A program made the position numbers and the translations under genes. From the NCBI GenBank assembly GCA_900545305.1, contig UQYD01000004.1:1-64000 (forward strand): a stretch of 64,000 bases of DNA. Reading direction: 5' to 3'. The notes beneath the pieces were generated by a model. It had not been told where the DNA came from, did no database searches, and was given only the letters and a program-made list of their open reading frames with translations. Positions 18,070 through 25,333 of this stretch are shown here, one piece after another; positions within the stretch are counted from its first letter, which is position 1; each line of letters starts with the position of its first letter. Origin of the DNA: an uncultured Eubacterium sp. GTDB taxonomy: Bacteria > Bacillota > Clostridia > Lachnospirales > CAG-274.

Positions 18070-18087
18070 TTTTGTAACATTACAAAA
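18070..18087. promoter_or_regulatory. Candidate operator upstream of the YitT gene
   Basis: The perfect inverted repeat TTTTGTAA-CA-TTACAAAA ends about 26 bases before the YitT start. The size and symmetry fit a dimeric regulator site. Its regulator is not known. Confidence 0.4.
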
Positions 18088-18113
18088 ACTAAAGGAAAAA
18101 AGTAGGTGAAACT

Positions 18114-18932
18114 ATGAAAAAATACATTTATATTACACTGGGTTCTTTGCTCCTTTCCATAGGCATAAACGGCTTTTTATCTCCCTTTAATATGGTCATA
18201 GGTGGAGCCGGTGGTATAGGCATTATTTTGCAAAAACTTTTTTCTGTTCCTCTGTGGGCCAGTAACCTAGCTTTGAACATTCCTCTCTTGTTTTTTGCCA
18301 CATTTCAAAAAGGCGTAAAATATACAAAAGACATAATGGTTGCAACATTTATTTACTCCCTTTCTCTCGGCTTTACAGAAGATTTTGTATTTGTAGACAA
18401 TGACATTTTTCTTGCCACAGTTTTTGGTGGTATATTAACAGGTGCCGGTTTGGGACTTGTGTTAAAAGCCGATACTACAACTGGAGGTAGCGAGCTTTTG
18501 GCTGTTTTGTTGCACGACAAATTTAAGCACGTTACAATTTCAAGACTTTTGCTGTACATTGATGCCATTATAATAATGGGTGGTATGTTGATACTAGGTT
18601 TTGAGCCTACAATGTACGCAATTATAACCCTCTATATTTCCATAAAAGTCATAGACCTGATTGTGGAAGAAATAGATTTTGCCAAAGCAGCCTTTATAAT
18701 TTGCAAAGACCCTGAACCGGTATTAAATGCTATTTTTAAAAATCTCCAAAGAGGTGCAACAATAATAAACACAATAGGCTCTTACACTCAAAATCCTAAC
18801 TACATTGTACTTGCCGTAGTTTCCAAAAGAGAAATTGGCATATTAAAAACCTCAATTTCAGAAAGTGACAAAAATGCTTTCGTCATAATTACTGACGTAA
18901 GAGAAATTATGGGTGAATTTAACAGGAGATAG
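18114..18932 (+). CDS. YitT family membrane protein (DUF161 + DUF2179)
   Basis: 272 residues. It has about five membrane segments in residues 1-185, with the family motif GGAGGIGIILQKL near 30 and DTTTGGSELLAVLLH near 120. A soluble C-terminal DUF2179 domain follows (about 190-272) and includes RGATIINTIGSYTQNPNYIVLAVVSKRE in three pieces. The function is not established; members are common in Firmicutes, often in several copies. It is divergent from rpmH. The RBS is weak (AAAGTAGGTG). Confidence 0.9.
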   Translation: MKKYIYITLGSLLLSIGINGFLSPFNMVIGGAGGIGIILQKLFSVPLWASNLALNIPLLFFATFQKGVKYTKDIMVATFIYSLSLGFTEDFVFVDNDIFLATVFGGILTGAGLGLVLKADTTTGGSELLAVLLHDKFKHVTISRLLLYIDAIIIMGGMLILGFEPTMYAIITLYISIKVIDLIVEEIDFAKAAFIICKDPEPVLNAIFKNLQRGATIINTIGSYTQNPNYIVLAVVSKREIGILKTSISESDKNAFVIITDVREIMGEFNRR

Positions 18933-18989
18933 TTGCAAAAATTTTATACTGTAGTATATATTTTCCTTTTATTTTTCCTAAAAGTATGT

Positions 18990-18995
18990 TATAAT
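18990..18995 (+). promoter_or_regulatory. Likely -10 of the ABC importer operon
   Basis: A perfect TATAAT lies 35 bases before the substrate-binding-protein gene. The matching -35 is poor (T-rich, about 18967-18972). No T-box or other riboswitch is visible here, unlike many TrpXYZ-type operons. Confidence 0.5.
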
Positions 18996-19030
18996 CATTT
19001 GTAAAATCTTAAGGAAGAGGGATTATATAA

Positions 19031-20032
19031 ATGAAGAAATTTTTATCTATAATTACGTCAGCTGTACTTGTTGCCTCTCTTGCCGGCTGTGGTGGAGCAA
19101 CAAATTCAGCAGACGGAAGTAATACTGCAAGCAAAGATAACATTACTATTGGTATTGCTCAGTTTGCAGAGCATCCATCTCTTGAAAACTGTCGTGAAGG
19201 CTTTATTCAGGGTCTCGCTGAAGCAGGCTATAAGGAAGGCGAAAACCTTACTATTGACTACAAAAATGCTGAAGCCGATATGAGTATTGCAAATCAGATT
19301 GCACAGTCTATGGCTAGTGGCAAAAATGATTTAATTTGTGCTATTGCTACACCTATGGCTCAGGCAGCATACAACGCAGCACAGCCAAAGAATATTCCTG
19401 TTGTATACACAGCTGTTACTGACCCAGTAGCTGCTCAGCTTGCAAAGGAAGACGGTACAGGCGTAGGCAAAATTACCGGTACAAGTGATAAACTTGCTGT
19501 TGATGCACAGCTCAAGATGATAAGAGAATTCTTACCAGATGCTAAGAAAATCGGTATTTTATATTCTACAAGCGAAACTAATTCAGTAAGTGCTATTGCT
19601 GAATACAAGGAACTTGCTCCAAATTATAATTTCGAAATTGTAGATAAGGGCATCAGCCAGCCATCTGATATTCCTATGGCAGCTAGTGATTTAGCATCAA
19701 AGGTAGACTGTATAAGCAACTTAACAGACAATACTGTTGTTTCAAGTCTTCCTACTTTGTTGGATGCAGCTAAAAAGGCAGGTATCCCTGTTTTCGGTAG
19801 CGAAATTGAACAGGTTAAGAACGGTTGTGTAGCTACTGAAGGTCTTGACTATGTTGCTTTAGGTAAGCAGACTGGTGAAATGGCAGCAAAGGTACTTGCT
19901 GGCGAAGACCCACAGAACATACCTTTCGAAACTATTTCTGAATACAGCCTTTATATTAACTCTGCTGCTCTTAAAGACCTTAATATGGAGTGTCCAGCAG
20001 ACCTTGCTTCTTCAGCTGTTGAAGCAAAATAA
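19031..20032 (+). CDS. ABC transporter substrate-binding lipoprotein (ABC_sub_bind family)
   Basis: 333 residues. The lipoprotein signal is LVASLAGCGG with the lipidated Cys near residue 20. The mature part is the two-lobed periplasmic-binding fold of the PF04392 type: GIAQFAEHPSLENCREGF near 43, then TAVTDPVAAQL, KIGILYSTSETNSV and the late FGSEIEQVKNG. Family members bind amino acids or nucleoside-like ligands; the TrpX group binds tryptophan. It is followed by its permease and ATPase genes. The ligand cannot be decided here. Confidence 0.9.
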   Translation: MKKFLSIITSAVLVASLAGCGGATNSADGSNTASKDNITIGIAQFAEHPSLENCREGFIQGLAEAGYKEGENLTIDYKNAEADMSIANQIAQSMASGKNDLICAIATPMAQAAYNAAQPKNIPVVYTAVTDPVAAQLAKEDGTGVGKITGTSDKLAVDAQLKMIREFLPDAKKIGILYSTSETNSVSAIAEYKELAPNYNFEIVDKGISQPSDIPMAASDLASKVDCISNLTDNTVVSSLPTLLDAAKKAGIPVFGSEIEQVKNGCVATEGLDYVALGKQTGEMAAKVLAGEDPQNIPFETISEYSLYINSAALKDLNMECPADLASSAVEAK

Positions 20033-20062
20033 TCAAAAGAAAAAATTGTTAGGAGAGTTTTT

Positions 20063-20929
20063 ATGTCATTAATTTTAAGTATTTTAGAACAGGGTCTTAT
20101 ATACGCTGTTCTCTCTTTAGGCATATACATTACATACAAAATACTTGACTTTCCCGACTTGACAGTTGACAGCAGTTTCCCATTGGGAGCTGCTGTATCT
20201 GCTATTATGATTTCCAGTGGAATAAATCCTTTTGTTACTTTGCCTGTTTCTTTTATATGTGGTGCTTTAGCCGGTTTGGTTACAGGCTTAATACACGTTA
20301 AGTGCAAAGTAAGGGACCTTCTTTCAGGTATTATCACTATGACAATACTCTATTCTATTAACCTTCATATAGCAGACGGAAAAGCAAATATTCCTTTATT
20401 TAATAACGACAGTATTTTCTCATTATCCCCAATAAAGGATATTGCAGGTCAGTTTAATACTGTAATTGTTGTTCTTGTAATTTCACTTATTGCAAAATTC
20501 CTTTTAGACCTTTATATGAAAACTAAATCCGGTTATCTTTTAAGAGCCGTAGGCGATAACCCTACTCTTGTTACTTCTCTTGCTAAAGATAGTGGCACAG
20601 TAAAGATTCTTGGTCTTATGGTTTCTAATGCTCTTGTTTCCCTTGCCGGTTGTATTATGTGTCAGCAACAGAGATTTTTCGATATTTCTATGGGTACAGG
20701 TACAATGGTAATCGGTCTTGCATCTGTTATAATCGGTACAAACCTTTTCAAAAAGGTAACAATTATAAAGGCTACAACAGCCGTTTTCGTAGGCTCTATT
20801 ATTTATAAGGCTTGTGTAGGTACTGCTATTAGTCTTGGTCTCAGTGCCATTGATATGAAACTTATTACAGGTTTACTTTTCCTTGTTATTCTTATCTGTG
20901 GTAATTTCAAAAGGAGGGGAAAATTATGA
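20063..20929 (+). CDS. ABC transporter permease (TrpY-like, branched-chain/sugar permease superfamily)
   Basis: 288 residues with eight or nine membrane segments. The start is typical of this permease family (LEQGLIYAVLSLGIYITYKIL, then DFPDLTVDSSFPLGAAVSA). The cytoplasmic loop that docks on the ATPase, SGYLLRAVGDNPTLV, lies near residue 153. It lies 30 bases after the binding-protein gene, and its stop overlaps the ATPase start by four bases, so all three genes form one unit. Confidence 0.9.
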   Translation: MSLILSILEQGLIYAVLSLGIYITYKILDFPDLTVDSSFPLGAAVSAIMISSGINPFVTLPVSFICGALAGLVTGLIHVKCKVRDLLSGIITMTILYSINLHIADGKANIPLFNNDSIFSLSPIKDIAGQFNTVIVVLVISLIAKFLLDLYMKTKSGYLLRAVGDNPTLVTSLAKDSGTVKILGLMVSNALVSLAGCIMCQQQRFFDISMGTGTMVIGLASVIIGTNLFKKVTIIKATTAVFVGSIIYKACVGTAISLGLSAIDMKLITGLLFLVILICGNFKRRGKL

Positions 20930-21699
20930 TAAAACTTATAGATATTTGTAAAACATATAACCCTCATACAGTAAACGAAACAAAACTTTTTGAAAACTTT
21001 AATTTAAACATAAACCCTGGTGACTTTGTAAGTGTTATAGGTAGTAACGGTTCTGGTAAAACAACTATGCTTAACCTTATCTGTGGCTCTATTCCTCTTG
21101 ATAAGGGTACAATACTTATAAACAATCAGAAAATAAACACTTTAAAAGAATTTGAGCGTTATAAAACTATTGGTCGAGTTTATCAGGACCCTTCAAAGGG
21201 TACTTGCCCTACAATGACAATACTTGAAAATATGTCATTGGCTGATAACAAAAACAGAAGTTTTAACCTCAGTTGGGGTACAAACAAAAAGAGAATTGAC
21301 TACTACAAAGAACTCTTAAGTCAATTAAACTTAGGTCTTGAAGATAAATTAGGTGTAAAGGTTGGTCTGCTTTCAGGTGGTCAGCGTCAGGCTATGGCAC
21401 TTTTGATGACTACTATGTCACCTATTGAAATTCTTATATTAGACGAACATACAGCTGCTCTTGACCCTAAGACAGCAGAAATTATTATGGAACTTACAAA
21501 TAATATTGTTAAGAAGAAAAAGATTACAACTCTTATGGTAACTCATAATCTTATGCACGCCCTTCACTATGGCAACAGACTTATTATGATGCACGAAGGC
21601 AATGCTATTATGGACTTAAATGAACAGGATAAGAAATCTACTTCTGTTGATAATATTTTAAATGTATTCAATAAGATAAGCCTTGAAAGAGGTAACTAA
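20926..21699 (+). CDS. ABC transporter ATP-binding protein (TrpZ-like)
   Basis: 257 residues with Walker A GSNGSGKTT near residue 39, Q-loop RVYQDPSKGTCPTMTILEN near 85, signature LLSGGQRQAM near 150, Walker B ILILDEHTAALDPKT near 168 and H-loop VTHNLMHAL near 205. It overlaps the permease gene by four bases. A strong bidirectional-looking terminator follows at 21708-21738. Confidence 0.93.
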   Translation: MIKLIDICKTYNPHTVNETKLFENFNLNINPGDFVSVIGSNGSGKTTMLNLICGSIPLDKGTILINNQKINTLKEFERYKTIGRVYQDPSKGTCPTMTILENMSLADNKNRSFNLSWGTNKKRIDYYKELLSQLNLGLEDKLGVKVGLLSGGQRQAMALLMTTMSPIEILILDEHTAALDPKTAEIIMELTNNIVKKKKITTLMVTHNLMHALHYGNRLIMMHEGNAIMDLNEQDKKSTSVDNILNVFNKISLERGN

Positions 21700-21707
21700 A
21701 TACAATA

Positions 21708-21738
21708 AAAGCCCCGATGACAAACGGGGCTTTTATTG
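21708..21738. terminator. Terminator after the ABC importer, usable from both strands
   Basis: AAAAGCCCCG-atgacaa-ACGGGGCTTTT has T-rich flanks on both strands. It ends the ABC operon on the plus strand. On the minus strand it would end any transcript from the MerR-type promoter at 21931-21961. Confidence 0.85.
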
Positions 21739-21741
21739 TTG

Positions 21742-21895
21742 ATGTGCCATTAATTTTAGGTGAGGAAAGGATATAGACGACACACTCCCGTCTATTCCAT
21801 GAAAAATACGGAACGGTAAATAGAAAAATCATTCACTCCCTGTAAACCGGTTTTTAACGTAGCCGTTCTTCCTTTTTTTACTTAACATCGTACCG
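21742..21895. ncRNA. Candidate structured RNA, family not identified
   Basis: No gene lies here, but the region folds well. GGA-TATAGACG pairs with CGTCTAT-TCC (21768-21797), and GAACGG (about 21810) pairs with CCGTTC (about 21860) ahead of a T-tract on the plus strand. The plus strand holds GGTGAGGAAAGGATA, a purine-rich stretch of the kind conserved in structured RNAs. The strand is uncertain: the plus strand has a terminator-like end, while the minus strand has a clear promoter (21931-21961) and a terminator (21708-21738). Confidence 0.45.
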
Positions 21896-21930
21896 ATTTT
21901 TGAATTTTCCCTATTTCCGTCAACACAGTC

Positions 21931-21961
21931 ATTATAATCTATGACATTAGTTGAGGGTCAA
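21931..21961 (-). promoter_or_regulatory. MerR-type promoter with 19-bp spacer, pointing left
   Basis: On the minus strand TTGACC (21956-21961) and TATAAT (21931-21936) are separated by 19 bases, the over-long spacer typical of MerR-activated promoters. TGAC/GTCA half-sites flank the spacer. It lies back to back with the MerR gene. It leads into the 21740-21895 region, where no intact gene is present; only a 19-codon ORF interrupted by TGA can be read. Confidence 0.7.
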
Positions 21962-21978
21962 TAGTTTTTTCCAAAAAA

Positions 21979-22007
21979 TTGAAAAAAATTTTTCTTTGTG
22001 ATATAAT
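21979..22007 (+). promoter_or_regulatory. Sigma-A promoter of the MerR gene
   Basis: TTGAAA (21979-21984), a 17-base spacer and TATAAT (22002-22007). Transcription would start near 22014, so an upstream in-frame ATG at 21979 cannot be the start codon. Confidence 0.85.
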
Positions 22008-22044
22008 GTTGAAAATGAATTTTACCATACGAAAAGAGATGTTT

Positions 22045-22860
22045 ATGTATAAAATAAATGAATTAAGCTCCCTTTTCGATGTATCTACAAACACCATAAG
22101 AAGATATGAAGATTATGGATATATCAATCCTAGTAGAGGTGACGAAAATAACTATCGTCACTATAGCGAAGAAGATATAGACAAACTTGTAAATGTAAGT
22201 AAAAGCCGAGGTTTTGGCTTTTCTCATATTGATATATCCGATATAACAAAAGCAAGTATATACGACCTTGTAGATATATATGAAAAGAGAAATTTGGAAT
22301 TTGACGAAGAAATAAAACTCCTTCAAGAAAAGAAAACCCGTCTTAAAAACGATTTAAAATTGCTTATTAATTGTCGTGATAATGTTGGTCGCTTTATTGT
22401 ATATCCCAATGTAGATTATACCTTTATGGTCTATAAAAAAGACGGCAAAACTTTTATGGATAAAAAACACGTTGCTTTGCTGAAAAAATTTATACAGCAC
22501 CAGCCCTTTGTTCAGCAAATTTACTACTATGATGAAACTTGTCCCGACTCTATTTTTCTGGGTCTTGGCATAAAAACTATGTACATAAAAGACGAAAGCA
22601 TTTTTTCAAATCCTTATACAAAAAGATTTTTGCGAAATAAAAAATCCCTTTTTTACTATGGAAAATGCCCTTATGATGCCAATTACTTCATTGATGAGAA
22701 AAAACCTCTCAAGGAAACTAAACTTTACAAGACAATTTTTGACTATATGCAAGAATATAACTATAAGCAAAATGGCGAAATATATATGTTTACAACAGCC
22801 TCATCAATAGAAGACGGTAAGCTTTATAGATATTTCATAACAGTAGTACCAATAGAATAA
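22045..22860 (+). CDS. MerR family transcriptional regulator with C-terminal sensor domain
   Basis: 271 residues from the ATG at 22045 (MYKINELSSLFDVSTNTIRR), eight bases after AAAAGAG and downstream of the mapped promoter; ATG 22039 is an alternative. The N-terminal winged helix (1-70) has the MerR recognition helix and RYEDYGYINPSR. A long coiled coil follows (about 78-110), then a C-terminal domain of about 155 residues with many aromatics. That domain could be a GyrI-like ligand-binding fold; I am not sure. It probably acts on the 19-bp-spacer promoter just upstream. Confidence 0.88.
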   Translation: MYKINELSSLFDVSTNTIRRYEDYGYINPSRGDENNYRHYSEEDIDKLVNVSKSRGFGFSHIDISDITKASIYDLVDIYEKRNLEFDEEIKLLQEKKTRLKNDLKLLINCRDNVGRFIVYPNVDYTFMVYKKDGKTFMDKKHVALLKKFIQHQPFVQQIYYYDETCPDSIFLGLGIKTMYIKDESIFSNPYTKRFLRNKKSLFYYGKCPYDANYFIDEKKPLKETKLYKTIFDYMQEYNYKQNGEIYMFTTASSIEDGKLYRYFITVVPIE

Positions 22861-22863
22861 TCT

Positions 22864-22893
22864 CAAAACCTTGACCCTATGTCAGGGTTTTAT
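22864..22893 (+). terminator. Terminator of the MerR gene
   Basis: AACCTTGAC-cctat-GTCAGGGTT is followed by TTATTTTTATT, four bases after the stop. Confidence 0.75.
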
Positions 22894-22906
22894 TTTTATT
22901 ATGCTA

Positions 22907-22931
22907 AAACTTTTTTATCCCCAACTTCGTC
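22907..22931 (+). promoter_or_regulatory. ECF (SigV-type) promoter of the sigma/anti-sigma operon
   Basis: AAAC (22907-22910) plus a T-run, then 17 bases to CGTC (22928-22931). This is the AAAC-N16/17-CGT pattern of ECF promoters of the SigW/SigV type. It suggests the sigma factor activates its own operon. No good sigma-A promoter is seen in this gap. Confidence 0.6.
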
Positions 22932-22987
22932 TATATAGTGTAAACCAAAAAGAAAAGCTTTTCAAAAAAATAAATAAGGAGCTAAAT

Positions 22988-23461
22988 ATGAAACGGAAAT
23001 TAATAGAAAATTACACAATAGAAAACAAAGAAAAATTATACCGTATAGCCTTTTCATATACAAAAAATAAAGAAGATGCCCTAGACATAGTTCAGGAGTC
23101 AGTATTAAAAGCATTAAAATCTGCAAACACACTTAAAACCCCACAGTATATTAAAACTTGGTACTATAAAATACTGACTAGAACTGCTATAGACTATATA
23201 AGAAAAAATAGCAAATATATTCCACTTGATACAGAGTATAGTGCTGAAACAGAGGGAAAATATGACGTTTATGAAGATATAGACTTAAAAAGAGCATTGG
23301 ATTTACTTACATATGACCAAAGAGTAATAATAACATTGAGATTTTTTGAGGATATGAAAATAAAAGATATTGCCGAAATAACAGGCGAAAATATTAATAC
23401 CATTAAAACTAGGCTATACAAAGCCCTTGAAGTATTAAGAATAAACATAGAGGAGGCTTAA
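22988..23461 (+). CDS. sigV: ECF RNA polymerase sigma factor, SigV-like
   Basis: 157 residues from the ATG at 22988, which follows AAGGAG. An upstream in-frame ATG would add 39 unrelated residues. Sigma region 2 spans about 5-70 (YRIAFSYTKNKEDALDIVQE, then TWYYKILTRTAIDYIRK) and region 4 about 95-152 (LTYDQRVIITLRFFEDMKI, then EITGENINTIKTRLYKALE). The gene directly after it encodes an RsiV-like anti-sigma factor, which supports the SigV assignment. In Bacillus and Clostridioides this system responds to lysozyme. Confidence 0.85.
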   Translation: MKRKLIENYTIENKEKLYRIAFSYTKNKEDALDIVQESVLKALKSANTLKTPQYIKTWYYKILTRTAIDYIRKNSKYIPLDTEYSAETEGKYDVYEDIDLKRALDLLTYDQRVIITLRFFEDMKIKDIAEITGENINTIKTRLYKALEVLRINIEEA

Positions 23462-23463
23462 TA

Positions 23464-24330
23464 ATGAAAAATATAGAAAATTTAAGAGAACAGTACAACA
23501 ATATTGAAATTCCTACAGAGCTTGATAACATAATAAATACAGCTATTGATAAAAAGCCAAATATTTTTTCTGCTTACTTTAGAAAAGCTGGCATTGTAGC
23601 TGCTTCAATAATAGTAATATTTACATCAGCTGTAAACATAAGTCCAGCTTTTGCACAAAGTATGTCAAACATTCCTGTTGTAAGCTCTATGGTAAAGTTG
23701 GTAAACTTTAAAACTTACACAGCCGAAAACGGCAATATGGAAGCTAATATAAATGTAGCTAAGGTAGAAGGTCTTTCAAATAAAGAACTTGAAAATGAGC
23801 TTAACTCAAAATTTATAGAAGAAGGTCAAAAAGAATACAGCAATTTCCTAAAAGAAATGAAAGAATTAAAAGGAGATGCTCATAAGTCTGTAGGAACATC
23901 TTATGAAGTAAAAACAGATAATGACAGCATTTACTCCATTGTTTATTCAAAATATGAAACTGCAGGTTCTTCAGATATTCAGTACAAGGCTTATACTATA
24001 GATAAGAAAAATCAAGCTGTTGTAACATTGAATAGCCTTTTCAAAGATAATTCATATATTGATATTATAAGTAACAACATTAAAGAACAGATGAGTGAAC
24101 AAATGAAAACTGATAATAGTAAGGTATACTTTATTGACAGTTCCGATGATACTGGTGATAATTTTGATAAAATAAAGGCTGACCAAACATTCTATATTAA
24201 TAGCGATGGAAATATTGTTATTCTCTTTAATAAATATGACGTTGCCCCTGGATATATGGGTGCTCCGGAATTTGTAATACCTACTGATGTTGTAAGCAAT
24301 ATTTTACTTAACAGAGGTCTTGTAAAGTAA
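23464..24330 (+). CDS. rsiV: RsiV-like anti-sigma factor / lysozyme sensor
   Basis: 288 residues. The cytoplasmic N-terminus (about 1-38) would bind the sigma factor, and a membrane segment follows (about 43-60). Directly after it comes SPAFAQ, a signal-peptidase-type cleavage site, as expected for RsiV, which is cut by signal peptidase when lysozyme binds. The outside part matches a DUF4163 then DUF3298 layout, with the late motif ILFNKYDVAPGYMGAPEF. It starts two bases after the sigma gene. No lysozyme-resistance target gene (oatA, dltA, pdaC) is adjacent. Confidence 0.85.
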   Translation: MKNIENLREQYNNIEIPTELDNIINTAIDKKPNIFSAYFRKAGIVAASIIVIFTSAVNISPAFAQSMSNIPVVSSMVKLVNFKTYTAENGNMEANINVAKVEGLSNKELENELNSKFIEEGQKEYSNFLKEMKELKGDAHKSVGTSYEVKTDNDSIYSIVYSKYETAGSSDIQYKAYTIDKKNQAVVTLNSLFKDNSYIDIISNNIKEQMSEQMKTDNSKVYFIDSSDDTGDNFDKIKADQTFYINSDGNIVILFNKYDVAPGYMGAPEFVIPTDVVSNILLNRGLVK

Positions 24331-24368
24331 AAATAAAGGCTGTGTTTGTTTAGAACACAGCCTTTATT
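24331..24368. terminator. Convergent terminator after the rsiV-like gene
   Basis: AAAGGCTGTGTT-tgtttag-AACACAGCCTTT has A/T runs on both sides and lies between the plus-strand sigma operon and the minus-strand small-gene operon. It can serve both. Confidence 0.85.
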
Positions 24369-24578
24369 CTAGTATAACTTACATTCATACTTTGGACAAC
24401 CAGCCCCTGCTGAAGTTTTCAAATTATTTTTTGCAAGACAGACATTTTTCTGCATTGTATCTTTAACTTTCCAACTAACAGGTGAGCTTGTAGGCTCTAT
24501 AGCTGAATTTGTAGGGTCATACCAATTTTTACAAAAGGCACATAATCTAGTATGCTTTGGGTCTGCTCTTTTTTCCAT
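24369..24578 (-). CDS. Small cysteine-rich protein, function unknown
   Basis: 69 residues, not recognised. It contains LCAFCKNWYDP near the start, a single Cys near residue 48, and GCPKYECKLY at the end. That gives five cysteines in C-x2-C and C-x4-C pairs, which could bind zinc. There is no signal or membrane segment. RBS GAGGAG lies upstream of the ATG. It lies 20 bases after the 53-residue membrane peptide gene and probably shares its transcript. Confidence 0.6.
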   Translation of the reverse strand: MEKRADPKHTRLCAFCKNWYDPTNSAIEPTSSPVSWKVKDTMQKNVCLAKNNLKTSAGAGCPKYECKLY

Positions 24579-24598
24579 AAATAATCACTCCTCTTTAA

Positions 24599-24760
24599 TT
24601 AAATTAATTTCTTTGCCGTAATAAGCATCATTGCAACTTCATCTGCATATGGTATTGGGTCTGGCAAAAATATATTTGCAATAAATATTAGAAGTTCAAT
24701 TTTTACCGGTGCTACAAAGTAAATTACACCAATTATGACATAAATCAAAATTATAAACAT
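24599..24760 (-). CDS. Small membrane protein, 53 residues
   Basis: ATG at 24760 follows GGGGTGA with a five-base gap. The peptide begins MFIILIYVIIGVIYFVAPVK, has a second hydrophobic stretch (IELLIFIANIF), then PDPIPYADEVAMM. The shape (two short hydrophobic segments joined by a Pro-Asp-rich turn) and the good RBS argue that it is real. No family is assigned. The next gene on the strand starts 20 bases later. Confidence 0.55.
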   Translation of the reverse strand: MFIILIYVIIGVIYFVAPVKIELLIFIANIFLPDPIPYADEVAMMLITAKKLI

Positions 24761-24877
24761 AAAATTCACCCCATCTACTATTATCTAATTTCATGATAAC
24801 ATAAGGTATAGACAGAATATGTCTTTATAAAAATTTTTTTGACTATTTTAACTATAAATATTAAATTTCTGACAAAA

Positions 24878-25159
24878 TTAGTTCATTTTCAAAGAGCAAA
24901 TAAACTGCTCGTAGGTATCTGCCCAATCATCAATAGGATATGTAGCTCCACCGTTGGTACTTTTAAGGAGGTTACTGCAAAATGTTTCATTAAGTGCCAG
25001 TAGTTCTCCCATAGCTATAGGACAGCCTACTTCTGTAGCAATATTGCAAAACTCCTCCACAGGCTCTTTGTGGTTTTCAGTAGCAATAAGTCTTGCCTTT
25101 AAATCACTATCTGCCTTTGCCTTTCTCATAAGCTGTTCAAGGCTTATATTAATATCCAT
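24878..25159 (-). CDS. Nif11-type leader peptide protein (orphan RiPP precursor-like)
   Basis: 93 residues. The N-terminal 65 residues fit the Nif11-like leader pattern: a helix with LEQLMRKAKADSDLKARL, then a second helix and GCPIAMGELLALNE. A double glycine follows (STNGG, near residue 70), then a short core of about 22 residues rich in Asp, Trp and Tyr (ATYPIDDWADTYEQF). Known relatives are precursors of ribosomally made, modified peptides exported by a GG-cleaving transporter. No modifying enzyme or transporter is adjacent. RBS AGGGAGG is strong. Confidence 0.65.
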   Translation of the reverse strand: MDINISLEQLMRKAKADSDLKARLIATENHKEPVEEFCNIATEVGCPIAMGELLALNETFCSNLLKSTNGGATYPIDDWADTYEQFICSLKMN

Positions 25160-25222
25160 ACAATCAACCTCCCTAAAATTTATTTACTATAATAATACTA
25201 CTAAAAAAATAGAATAAAAGGC

Positions 25223-25251
25223 TTGACTTAAATTTGTAAATATGTTAATAT
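25223..25251 (+). promoter_or_regulatory. Sigma-A promoter of rpsF-ssb-rpsR
   Basis: TTGACT (25223-25228), a 17-base spacer and TAATAT (25246-25251). The leader of about 75 bases contains a hairpin (CTTGC...GCAAG, about 25283-25306) that could be an S6:S18 autoregulatory element; this is not certain. Confidence 0.75.
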
Positions 25252-25333
25252 AGTCATTGTATGACGTAAAAGCGTTGTACATCCTTGCTCTTGCATAAGT
25301 GCAAGGGCCAAAGTCCAAAAGGAGGTGTAAGAT

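Noticed and set aside
19031..21699. A confirmed tryptophan importer (TrpXYZ)
   Set aside because: The proteins fit that family, but no Trp T-box or other amino-acid-specific leader precedes the operon, so the substrate is left open.
21742..21895. RNase P RNA, because of the GAGGAAAG-like string
   Set aside because: The flanking conserved segments of RNase P RNA are missing and the stretch is far too short.
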